A DNA stretch of 64,000 bases, taken from positions 124,001 to 188,000 of the forward strand of contig BCHU01000011.1 of assembly GCA_001599715.1 (NCBI GenBank). The letters run 5' to 3'. Below the pieces are notes generated by a model that saw only the letters and a program-made list of their open reading frames with translations, did not search any database and had not been told where the DNA came from. A program made the translations under genes and the position numbers. Numbering within the stretch: the stretch's first letter is position 1; every line of letters starts with the position of its first letter. Positions 34,259-45,332 of this stretch are shown here, piece after piece. This stretch comes from Phaeotremella fagi. Its lineage: Eukaryota; Basidiomycota; Tremellomycetes; Tremellales; Phaeotremellaceae.

Positions 34259-35648
34259 GGAGATTGGGATTCTCGACAAGATGAGGGGAGTTTGGAAAGA
34301 GGGTAAGAGGTATTGTGGTTGTCTGGGTTCGTAATGTACAATGGAAAAGTCGGAGTCATGTAACCTTTGTGATGTTTTAATCCTCTTCTCCAAAGGCTTT
34401 GCTACCACTGACAGTTTATTGCAATTTTCCAATGAGAAGAATGTCAAGAGTAGTTTGAACCAGTGGAGTTGTACATATTTCATCCTTTTTAATAACCGCG
34501 CTCTTCTGTATTTCCCAAATATGTCGACATAGAAGGTATGTTGTTGGAGTGAGATCAGGTATCAGAAGGAGTTGGATCCTGAGAAAGATGGATAGTATCA
34601 ATGAACAAAGTAGTATAGATCATCTGTTATAGACTGTCTGTCACTTCGTCTGGCTGAGTTTTAGTAAGAAGCAAAATTGCAGAGAAATCTCCCAAAGGAA
34701 GGCAGTTTTCTCATCTTTTTCTGATTTTCAAAAGAAATGAGTACTTCATATCTCCTTGAAATTGGTAAGTATATCTATCACCCGAGTGCACGTTCAGCGA
34801 TCATTCGTTGATCTCATGCATATAAAACCGCCAAGAATAAAGACAATGAGTATTTGAAGAACGTTTAAAAAGGCTTGTTTTGTAAACGCCACTGTTACCC
34901 GTTGAGATGGGATGCTGTTCCATAATCATGGTAGAGAAGAACAGACGAGATAGTTCAGTTCACTTTACTTTCTTTCTCATTCTCAACTTTCTTGTTGCCA
35001 TCTCTTCATCATCCTTATCCTTCACCACAAGTAACCTATCCCAACTCAAAGGTGATCCTTGAATAGCTACCAATCTCACTGTCCCCTTTAATCCATCGCA
35101 ATCCACCTTTGGTAATCACCTCTTCTCTCAGGGTTAAAACGGGACAGCCCGATTCGTCGTTTCCCCCTAGCTACTTATTTTACGTTGTTCAGTCAGCTAT
35201 TGTTAAACTTTTCACAAATCAATCTAATCTATCTAGATAAATAAACATAGACTCAAAATTATCATATCATCGTAACTTGTCTTTTCCCACCTCTCGAATT
35301 CCCAACTGGTAAATCGTACACGCTGTACGACTAATCATCGGCTTATCAATCTTGATTATTGGTTGCGCCCTACGAAGAACGTCGATCGTTGTTTGTTGAT
35401 CCTGCTGAATAGATCATCAGGCGCAAGATTCTATCTATCGAATTTGATTACAATCCTCTAGAGCTCCAATAACGAATGGGTTCATCATAATTCAAATCGC
35501 TACCATAACACGTACACATCAGGATTAGACATTGGTATCCTGTCTTTACCCACCAGCCATTCAGAATTAGATATCTCTCTTTGTGCTTGTTTGTTCCATT
35601 GTGGAACCTACAGTATATCCATCTTGGGTCAACTACTGAATCAAGTCA
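34259..35648. other. Long intergenic region upstream of the CDC4-like gene
   Basis: Nearly 1.4 kb. A short ATG-started stretch with a consensus donor (MSTSYLLEI|GTAAGT, about 34738-34771) and a TATAAAA at 34821-34827 suggest a relic first exon or a non-coding transcript, but I cannot extend them into a gene. The 3' half is AT-rich and probably contains the long 5' leader of the next gene. Confidence 0.35.
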
Positions 35649-38600
35649 ATGTCAAATCCAGAATCTAGTCCTCCAACATCCTTCTCCCAACCTTCCTCAT
35701 CATCCTCGATCTATACAAGAAGATTCTCTAATCCCAGTACACCAAGAGCTTCTTCTTCTGGTACAAACGACATCAATAGTTATTCAGGATCAGTACTGGA
35801 GAACACTCTTGCAATGGCTTCACTCAGTATCAACACTAAATCTAATGGTAACGCCGTCAAATTGATTCCAGTTCCAATCCCCATTCAAAAACCTGGTTCT
35901 GGACCTGTTGTCAATGGTCAACAACCACCTTTGACTCCTTTATCTACAGCTAATAACACAAATCTACCTATGGGAATTAACAACCCTAATAATACGGTTT
36001 TATCACCTCCAACACCAGCACCGTCACCTACACCTACTCAAAGATGGATCCTACCTGCTGATGTTGATAGTCACGAAAATGAAATTGTCGCCGATCAAAA
36101 TCAAACTGTAGACAAAGACCTGGAAGGTTGGAATGTATTCGAAAATGAAAAGAAAGATAAAGGGAAAGCTAAACTATCGGATTCAGGTGAGTGATAAGAT
36201 TCCCTTGTTAACAGTCACCAATCCAGTAACTGACTACTGTGGTAGATCCCACTAATTTATTGGAGAATTTCAAGTCTTTATCGAACACACAGAGGTTCAC
36301 ATTTCTTTCTATGCTGGTCTCCGAACTTCGGATGAATGAAGCTTTAGTAGTCAGCAGGAATATCGAACCTAGATTACGTAGAGATTTCTTGAAAGAGTTA
36401 CCTTCAGAAATAGCTCTTCATTGTTTAAGCTTTGTAAGTTTACGGTGTTCTATGACAGAAACAAAAACCTTGCTAACCTCTACTTTAGGTCGATAGTCCT
36501 CGTACACTAGCAAGAGCAGCTTGTGTATCGCGATACTGGCGATCATTATTAGAAGACGAACAGACATGGAAAGAAATGTGTCAACGTCATCGAGTCCAAC
36601 CAATCCAAACACCAATCTTACCACCCACCAGATCCAGATTCCCCGCTTCGTTACCGTTCGATCGTCAACGACTAGCAATGCCTGAAGAGGAATATCGAAC
36701 GATGTTGAATAGATTGGGTAATCCTTTACTTGCTGGATCATCTGGCAAAGAGAATGAAAGGTCGACGCGTGATATGTCTTATAAACATGTTTTCAAAAAG
36801 GCTTATTTGACTGGTAAGTAGAAACAGATCTTCACTCGAGGGTTGTTTTGTACTGATCGCCTGATAGAATCGAATTGGCTCAACGGTGGACGTTTGATGT
36901 CAGCTCAGACATCATCGGACGACGGTGTAGTAACGTCTTTAGCTATTGACGACAACCATATCGTCATTGGAATGGCTAATAACAAAATACACGCCTTTGA
37001 CGCTAGGACTGGACATTATACAAGATCGCTGTTAGGTCACGAATCGGGAGTTTGGGCTTTAGTCTTGATAACGCCAGATCTGTCATCTCGAAGATCACCA
37101 TCTGACAGAAGACAGAGAAATCAACTTGATCCACCAACGGCAGCGGATATGGATTTCATGAATTTCGAAGGTCATCAAATGAATTCTAATGTTGTGGACG
37201 ACGATGAAGTGTTCCCACGTAGACCGAAAGCTACGGGTAGATATCGTGATGACGGTCAGAATCGACGTAACAGTTTCAACGGACCTGTTTCTGAATTGTT
37301 TGGACCATCTTCAGCACCAACTTCTACGAACATTCCTAGAGCGAGTGAATCAATCAACGTTTCACCTGACAGTCATTCGATTGGATTAGGTATGAGTCAC
37401 ACGGTTCCCAACGGTAGACCATCAAGTGCACAACCGATCTATGGAAACAGTAGATCAGGTTCTTTACCACTTTCATCGAATTATCAAATCTACAACGATC
37501 CTCTTGTTGATGAGATTGATGATATGGACATTGAGGATAATGCCCCGATCACACTTGGTAAACGAATGAAACAATCTGATATATGCGGATCAGCTCGTGG
37601 GTGGGGAAACGAGAGGAGTTTGGTTTTGAGTGGTGGCTGTGATCGTGAAATCAAATTATGGGATATAGAAACTGGGTAAGTGTCACAAGTTCTAGGTAGT
37701 AGGTTGATTACTAACGCCAATCAAATAGTGAATGTATCTTCTCGTTACCAGGTCATTCATCCACTGTTAGATGTCTCAAAGTCTTAGATGGTAAACCGAT
37801 AGCTGTCTCTGGGTCTAGAGATAATACCCTAAGAGTATGGGATATCGAAAAAGGAATCTGTCTACATACTCTGAACGGTCATGAAAACTCAGTCAGATGT
37901 TTGGAGATTGCAGGGGATCAAATCGTCTCTGGTAGTTACGATTACACTTGTCGAGTGAGTGGTGTCAAATTTGTTAAGGTTTTTAACGAGTTCTGACGTG
38001 ACATTAGTTGTGGGACGCTAATACTGGAGTCTGTATCCATATTCTTCGTGGCCATTATCATCAGATCTACGCAGTCGCTTTTGACGGTGAAAAGATCGTT
38101 TCTGGAAGTTTAGATTCAACAGTCAGAGTATGGAGTGCGTTGACTGGGTAAGTGAAATTTATATCAAACATAGTGACAAATAAACAAACTAAACCAAAAC
38201 CCACGTAGTGAATGTACAGCCCTCCTACAAGGTCATACCTCCCTAGTCGGTCAACTTCAATTAACAAACAACACCCTAATAACAGGCGGATCCGACGGTC
38301 GAGTAATAATCTTCAACCTCAAAACCATGGAATGTCTGCACAGACTCTGCGCCCACGACAACAGCGTAACCTGTCTTCAATTCGATGAAAGATTCGTGGT
38401 AACAGGCGGCAACGACGGAAGAGTGAAATTATGGAACGTCACCACTGGAGCTTTTATCCGTGAACTCTCACGACCTTGCGATGCGGTTTGGAGAGTTAAT
38501 TTCAGGAAGGATAAGGCGTACGTACTTTGTCAGAGGGGGGGCAAGACGGTTTTGGAGATTCTTAGTTTTAGACCGGAGGATACTTATCGCGGGGAACGAC

Positions 38601-38668
38601 GTCGACGTCATGGGGTGAAGAATGATCGGAAGATGGATTGGAATAGGGGGTTGGGGGTTGCTTGGTGA
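35649..38668 (+). CDS. CDC4: F-box/WD40 SCF substrate receptor, Cdc4/FBXW7-like
   Basis: Seven exons (35649-36186, 36246-36433, 36489-36813, 36868-37675, 37729-37954, 38008-38147, 38209-38668) give 894 residues. A disordered Ser/Pro-rich N-terminus (1-180) precedes an F-box at about 220-262 (LKELPSEIALHCLSFVDSPR, ACVSRYWRSLLED), which binds Skp1. WD40 repeats follow, each ending in a WD-type motif: REIKLWDIETG, NTLRVWDIEKG, YTCRLWDANTG, STVRVWSALTG, GRVIIFNLKT, GRVKLWNVTTG. The receptor brings phosphorylated substrates to the SCF ubiquitin ligase in the nucleus. About 150 disordered residues (roughly 410-560) are inserted between the first and second blades. Three WD blades start directly after introns. 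Cdc4 is the best match; Met30-type is less likely. Confidence 0.85.
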
Positions 38669-39063
38669 GGGGGGTTTCTTGTTGATGAGTTTCTAAGCCC
38701 TTGTATGTAGATTTTGTCTTTTGTTGTGGATGGTGTTGTCCTTGTCGTTGTCTTCTTTCATTTGGTATCTTATCTTATATCATTCATTCACACATACATA
38801 CAGTACAAGTACATTCACATTCTTAGTTAGTCAGTCGCATACAATGTCAATCTTAATGTTATCAATTTGCTCCCCAACAAGACATTTAAATATGTACAAT
38901 ACATGGAACATGAATAATAACTACTGCTGTAAGTAAATCATATTGAACATAGTAATAAGAGTATACACACATGGAAAATAAAAGTCAAACTGGAGAGAGA
39001 GGATGAAAATCAAACTTGAATCAGAAGGTAAATGTCAAAAGCACGACCCCAAGCCCTAAACAT
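38669..39063. other. Intergenic region between convergent genes
   Basis: About 395 AT-rich bases between convergent stop codons at 38668 and 39064. It contains CACACATACATACAGTACAAGTACATTCACA-like simple sequence only. Confidence 0.4.
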
Positions 39064-42000
39064 CTAATACTGAACCTTCTTCCTACCTTTACCTTTCCCA
39101 CCACCCCTCTTACCTCCCCCAGTTTTAGCAGCAGGACGACTGAATTGACTAGAACCAACGTCCTGGTCCTGTGGTTCTGCTTGGTTATCATCATCTTCAT
39201 CGACTTGAGGGAGTTTACCGTATTTCTTTGGGTTTTGAGAAGGTTGAGGAAAATCTTGAGAGAGTTGGGGGAAATTACTTGAATTGTTGGATTCGATCGT
39301 ATCGTGAGAATCGGAACGGGGGGTTTTGGCTTTGGATTTGGTAATGGAATGGGAATCTTTAATTTCTTGATCTTGATCTTGATCTTCAACGATATCGTCG
39401 TCGTCTTGCATTCGTTGAGTCGGTGGTGGAGATAATGAGGATTCGATGATGATATCTGCTCTACTTGATTTACTTGAAGACGGACTTGAGAGAGGATATT
39501 CTTTGTTGTTTGATGGAGATGCGATGACAACTTTCTTCTTCTCTGTTCGAGCCTATCAAGATGATAAGTCAGTCGATCAAGAATCAACTCAGAACTCACT
39601 TTCTTCTCTGGTCTACCGTTCGATGATTCCTTACGTTCATCCATAGTTTCATCATCGTCCGGTGAACATTCGATCTCGTCGGTTTTCTCAGTTTCTTCGA
39701 TACCTTCAGACTGATGCGGGCGTTTCAAGATTGGTTTACGTATCATAGACTGAGAAGAAAGTTGAGGTTTTTCAACATATGGAGATTTGAACGGTTTCAT
39801 CGCTGATTTCGAAGCAGAAGGCTGGTTTGAATATGATCAGTATCGGATCCATCGATGCAAAAAGACTTACAGGAGAAGTACCCTTTTTCTCGTCTGAGAC
39901 CAAAACCGGTTTAGCAACTGGTGTCATTTTATTCTTGATTGTCTAAATAATGGTCAGTATAATACAAGTATACACGGTATATGTTGGATCTCACCTCGAC
40001 CTTGGAACCTTGTTGAGGGGTGTTCAACTTTTTCTCCAAGATCTTGATTTGATTTTTAAGCTACGCAAGCCGTCAGTAGGAGATAAGACCGAAATTCAAA
40101 ATCTCTTACGTTCATATTCTCTTTGACTGAGGAAATAATCAGAACGACTTGTCCTGGCGACATTGAGTATCAAAGCACAACTCACTGTGAGAATCGATCT
40201 TCGCTTGATATTTTTCTGAACGATCGTTAGTGAGGTGTCATCATAAGTTGTACAATACGAACCGTTCAACATATCAACGATTTCTGCTTGTAGATCAATA
40301 TCTTAAAATATGAGAATCTGGAAACACTAACCCTCTTCACCTTTGAGCTATCGAATTCGTCAGCCAAGATCAAACTTCAAAGGTACCGTTGACATACCAT
40401 CATGTTCGACATATACCTCTCTCTACCCGACCACTCAGTTCTCCCCCCCTCAGGCTTCTCAATCTCTTCCTCAAGCAAACGAACCCTTTCTCTAAGTTGA
40501 ACGTTTTCCCCCGAAATCTCATCTAGCTTCTTCTTCAAGTAAATCTCTTTCGTGTTGTCGGACGATGAAACTTTTAATAAAGCTGGATCGATGGTTGCTG
40601 GAACTCTGCTATCCAATTGAGATTGGAGCGCGGTGATTGTGAATAGAAGCTCGAGGTTCTCAGCTTCTAGCTTGGTTATGGTCTTGGATAAATCGACCTT
40701 TTCAACTTCGAGAGCTGCGATGTTCATGGCTTGATCTCCGATTTTGTCCTGAATGAAGATGATCAGTAACCAAAACACATTCCAGTGCTACAAGCGACTC
40801 ACACAAGACGCTTGATTTTCTTTGAGAGCTTGTTGACTTTCTTTCAATCGTGTATCAAGAACGTTTCTCTGTTCCTCAGAAGTTTTGTGAGCAGCTTCAG
40901 CTTTCGCTAAAGATCGTCGTAATTCCTTGATAACTTCCTATAACCTGGTATAAGAAATTGAAATTCTAGATCGAAACAAAAGACCCACTTCTTTAGCTTC
41001 AGCGATTTTTTCATTCGCAACTAATGTATCTAATTTTTCTTTGAGAGCAGTAACTTGAATCTGAGAAGTCTATGAACAACATCAGAGAGGGAGTCTTTGG
41101 CGTTAAAATACATCTGTACTCACCTTTAAAGCTTCCTTGGTCTCTTTGTTTTCGTCCAGACGCGCTGCAACCTCAATAAAAGCTTCTCGAGATTTTTCAT
41201 ATTGATTATTGGTCGCTCGATGGTTCTTAACTTCAGTGTCGTATTGATGTTCTTTCAAAATCAATTTTTCTCGAAGACTACATCATAGTTAGGAAAACAG
41301 TAAATAAGAACAAAGGATAAGGTCATTCAACCCACCTCTTGAGGTCAATTTGTAATTGATGATGAGTAGCGACTGCCTTTGCAAGCTCTTCATTAGCTGA
41401 TTTCAATTGATCTGAAACCGTAACATCCTGTTGAGTATTAGATTCAACTTTTTGAATTTGATCTCGGAGTAAGAGGTTGGTCTCCCTTTCTAAACGAAGG
41501 GTTTCCTCGGTCTTTGCAAGTCTGTGAAATTCAGATAGGTTCACTCGTATTATGAGATAATACGAACTGGGAGGTTTTATTTTCCAACAACTCTTCAAAA
41601 AGTTTTATATCTTGATCCAAACCTTCGATCACCATTGGAGTCTTGGAAGCACGGAGTCTGAACCATCAATCAGTGGATAAACATTAGACCATAAGAATCA
41701 GAACTCACTCAGCCGAAGAACCAATGAGTTGAAGCATAAGATCTTTCTGCTCTTTGACCGCATCTCCTTCGATACATTTTTTGAAAATTTCCCTGACGAC
41801 TGGTTATTCAACGTACTTAATAAAACTTACTCGACTTTCAGTTGATTGATGATTTGAGCTCTCTTTTCATCGTGCATGGTTTGTAAGATTTTCAACTCGT
41901 TACGGGCTATTTCGAAATTGATCATCAACAATTGTGTTATCCGTTTGCTAAAAGAAAAATGTACTCACATTTTTCTAATTCCTTTTTATGGACTTCAACC

Positions 42001-43199
42001 TGAGCAAGCGCTTCTTTGGAAAGCTCTTTAGACTTGCTAGCAATTTCTAAAGCGTTACGTAGTTTCTCAGTGTTACCAGTTTCCTCTGCGAAAGGTGGGG
42101 TTTTAAGCAATCTTCTAGCTAAACGATTAAATCTACTCACCAGCGTCGATAGCCTTCAATTGGGCAATCTCCTCTCGTAAACTCTTGATCAACTCGTCTG
42201 ATGATTTTTTCTGCTCTGCCGCAGATGAGATAGCAGCCGTGGCATTATCATCAGTGATTTTATATCTAAATCAGAGGATCAATAAATCGTTCATGATGTT
42301 TGATAAAACCCAAGAACAGACTCACTTATCGGTGGTTTCTTTTAATATCAATCCAGCACGTTGACGAAGGGTTATAGTCGATTGTTTCTCAGCTTCAACT
42401 TCGTCAAGAGCTTTACTCTTAGCTTTATTGACGATATCGTAATTAGTTTTCTATACCCACCAATCGTTGTCAGTAAACGAGCCTAACGTGGAAGTGAATG
42501 ACTTACTAATCGAGAATTTTCAGCCTCCAATCTACTAATCTCACTGGTGAGAGTGAAATTCATCTTTTCCAAAATAGATGGAGTTTTGGAAATAGCGTTT
42601 GAAGGTAAACCGGGTGTCTTCAACATTGGAGAAGATTGTTCTTCCTCATCATCATCGTCCTCTGCGTCAACGTACATCCGATTGGCATACCTATCATCTT
42701 GACAATCATCACTTGATTCGATATATGGAATGACTTCATCATCTGGATGATTGTCACGTTGGATGATGTTTGGGTTTCGAATTTGGGTCTGAGCTTGATA
42801 TTGATTAGTGGAGCTATAACCTCTGGATTGACGATGTTGATCTTGATAATCAGGTTTAGACTGGAATGGAACTCTCTCAACCGGGGTTGAATGATGAGTA
42901 CTAGGGGCTGATCTCGAACGCGATTGATTACCGTTCCCGTTCCCAGTATTGTTACGATTAGAGGGTTCAGCGGCATGAAAAGAACGACCAGTAGTTCTTT
43001 GAGATTGGATCTGGTTCTGGGTAGTAGGTTGGGAATTAGGATAACGAGAACGTGAAACAGAACCAGAACTGGAACTGGTTGGAACTGATTTTTTGAAATG
43101 AGTAGTTTTGCCGCTGTTCCAATCGACTTCGTTTCTGGGTTGGGGTTGGGAATGGGGATGAGGATGGATATCTGGTGGAGAGGAATCTGGGTATGTCAT
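39064..43199 (-). CDS. Long coiled-coil protein with disordered ends
   Basis: A minus-strand gene starting at 43199 with at least 15 small exons; those I fixed include 43199-42507 and 42450-42326, and the last exon ends at 39064. Residues 1-230 are disordered and rich in Ser, Gln and Asn, with an acidic patch (YVDAEDDDDEEEQSS). A nearly continuous coiled coil follows across the exons to about 40.0 kb, with heptads such as LALEVEKVDLSKTITKLEAE-like segments (IAALEVEKVDLSKTITKLEA), IYLKKKLDEISGENVQLRER and LRLERETNLLLRDQIQKVES. The C-terminus is charged and then basic (GGGKRGGGKGKGRKKVQY). The layout suits a spindle-pole, kinetochore or cytoskeletal scaffold, but I recognise no named family. 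Exon boundaries in the middle are approximate. Confidence 0.7.
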
Positions 43200-43542
43200 T
43201 TTGGATTTGTTTGTGGTTGAAAGTAGAAGTGAAAGAAGAAGATGGATAGGATGTTGTTCAGTTTATATAGGAGATCGGTTGAGTCAACCAGTCTAACGCT
43301 TGGACCACCTCCACCTGAAGGAGTGTGGCACTTTACTTCTAGTACTTGTACTTGTACTTGGTATTCATTTCTTCATTGTAGAGTGTACTTCTTACAGACA
43401 ATCCTCAAGCATAAGTATATACTATAGCCTCACTCGTTCATGCACAACGACACGTTCAAATCTATTCCACGTCGACGCACTCGATGCCCCCAAACCATTG
43501 GAGACCAAACCTTCTGAACCACCCTCCAAAACCCATGAGTGA
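43200..43542. other. Intergenic region between NIPSNAP and coiled-coil genes
   Basis: About 340 bases between two genes on the same strand. Besides the TATA box there is a GTACTTGTACTTG repeat at about 43340-43362. No gene is seen. Confidence 0.4.
43262..43269 (-). promoter_or_regulatory. TATA box of the coiled-coil gene
   Basis: TATATAAA on the minus strand, about 63 bases upstream of the ATG at 43199. Position and sequence fit a core promoter. Confidence 0.4.
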
Positions 43543-44784
43543 TCAGCGCAATGGACTCCAATCGCATGGAACCAAAATTGCAGAATGCATCGATTGAGCT
43601 AATTTCACCGTCTAGCAGATGAGGTTTATCAGCTATTTTATCGTTAAGGACAACAGCTGACTCACTTGTTGGACCGTGTCTGACCATCCTCCAACGTTCC
43701 AAGCCTGTTCACGAGTTTTCTTACGTGTTTCCATGTCCCTAAAAGGTAATTAGGAATTGTATCAAACGAGATGTAATACACTTACGGGTATTGCCAGATA
43801 TGATGGACTTCGTGTAATTGACCAACTTGAGCGAAAAACGCTCCAACAGGTTTCTACGAGTTAACAAATCAGTGATCAATCTTTGTGAACATAACGAAAA
43901 GACGGTGACACCCACGACGAATTTCGCTCTAGCCTCCAAACCTCTTCTCCAAGCTCCTTCCCATTCCAACAGTTTCCCAGGTTGCAGTTGATAACTTCTC
44001 ATCTCGAATATACCGCCATGTGGGAAACCGCTATCTCTAGGTGGTGAACTTGGCCAGAAAGAGAATTCAGAGAGAAGTTGGTGTTGACGTGATTGAAGAG
44101 TTTTTAGAATGTCGTTATGGGATTTGACGAGGGCCTGGGGTTAGAGATAATCAGTTCCAAAAAATCATTCAATCAAACAATCAATCGAATCCAAGCTCTT
44201 CTGAACTTAAGAGTAATGAAATTGATTAAATCCACAACCCACCTGATCACTCCTGAACAATCTCAAACTCTGATCGAAACCCTTATACCCCTCATATTCC
44301 AAAATATGAGTAAACTCTCCAACACTCCCAACAACAGTTTCCCAACTCCCAGTCAATTTAACACCCCCCAATTCCTCTTGACCTCTATTTTTGATCTCAC
44401 TAAAGAAAGCCTCAGCAGCTCGAACATATTCATCACGTTGATCAGGTTTGACGGCGTGTGTGATTTTTTCATGGACGTATTTACCCCTACCGACTAGTTT
44501 TGAATGTTGACCTTCGGTGGTGGTTAGTCCTTCTGCTTTGGCTTCTGCTGATCCGTAGATTAGAGCCTGGGGAGGTTAGTAGGGAGGATTGATGGTTGGA
44601 GACTTACACCTAGGAATCCTTTTGAACCTTGTTTGGGATCTTCGATTGGGTCTGTTGGAGGTTGTGATTTTGGGTTGAGGATGAAAGGAGTTGATTGGAA
44701 TTGACGGGAGAGGGGGAGTGGGTTGAGGTGAGGCGAAGTTCTTGATAGCTGTAGTAGTTGTTTAGAAGGTATTGAGGGGGGCAT
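43543..44784 (-). CDS. NIPSNAP family protein (mitochondrial)
   Basis: Six exons (44784-44608, 44566-44243, 44134-43916, 43853-43786, 43738-43666, 43611-43543) give 309 residues. Two ferredoxin-like NIPSNAP domains are visible. The first has VGRGKYVHEKITHAVKPDQR, VKLTGSWETVVGSVGEFTHI and LEYEGYKGFDQSLRLFRSD. The second has IFEMRSYQLQPGKLLEWEGA, VGAFFAQVGQLHEVHHIWQY, QAWNVGGWSDTVQQ and the family's terminal SPLR. The N-terminus (SKQLLQLSRTSPHLNPLPLS) looks like a mitochondrial presequence. NIPSNAP proteins are matrix proteins linked in animals to mitophagy signalling; the fungal role is unclear. The last junction was chosen because it restores the conserved terminus in place of a longer unrelated tail. 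Confidence 0.85.
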
Positions 44785-45332
44785 GGTGTATGAGTAGTAG
44801 AGTAGAATAGATGATTTGTTACTCCTATGACTCACACTCCAGACTCCAGACTACTCCGGACCGTGCTAACAGGTTTAACCGGGGCACCAGGGAGTACTGC
44901 CACAGGGCTATAACACCGTATTCCCTTCCCTTCCCACGGTGTTGCGAAGTAGCTATGGTGTGAAGTTGAGTTGCTGCTGTTGCTGTTGCTGTTGCTGAAT
45001 CTATCTCTTAAGGTGTAAAAGTGAACAGCTAAAGGTAAAGGTAAAAGACAAGGAGGAGTAGTAGGTCAAGAGTAAGAGTAAGAGTAACATAGAACTACAC
45101 TACAACTACAAGGTACATTACATTTCTATTGCTCTATATTCATCCATTAAAAAGTTCATTTCGCTCATCATATCTCATCTCACATCAACACCAACTCCCT
45201 ACTCATGTCTCGTATCAACTCTCAACCTCAATTCGAACTATCATCAAACATATCAATCTACGTACCAACTCTTCACCCACCGTAAACCCAACCGTCCCGG
45301 AACAACCCCCCTGCTAATACAGATAATCCACC
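44785..45332. promoter_or_regulatory. Divergent promoter region between NIPSNAP and ARS2, with a GCTGTT repeat
   Basis: About 550 bases between divergent starts. A hexanucleotide-like TTGCTG array lies at about 44969-44997, followed by GGTAAAGGTAAAAG and AAGAGTAAGAGTAAGAGTAA repeats at about 45030-45087. These simple repeats are candidates for length variation. Confidence 0.5.

Noticed and set aside
39021..39800. 259-codon minus frame reading KIKIKKLKIPIPLPNPKPKP
   Set aside because: It is a mixture of one real exon, an intron and a shifted frame of the coiled-coil gene; the low-complexity part comes from the wrong frame.
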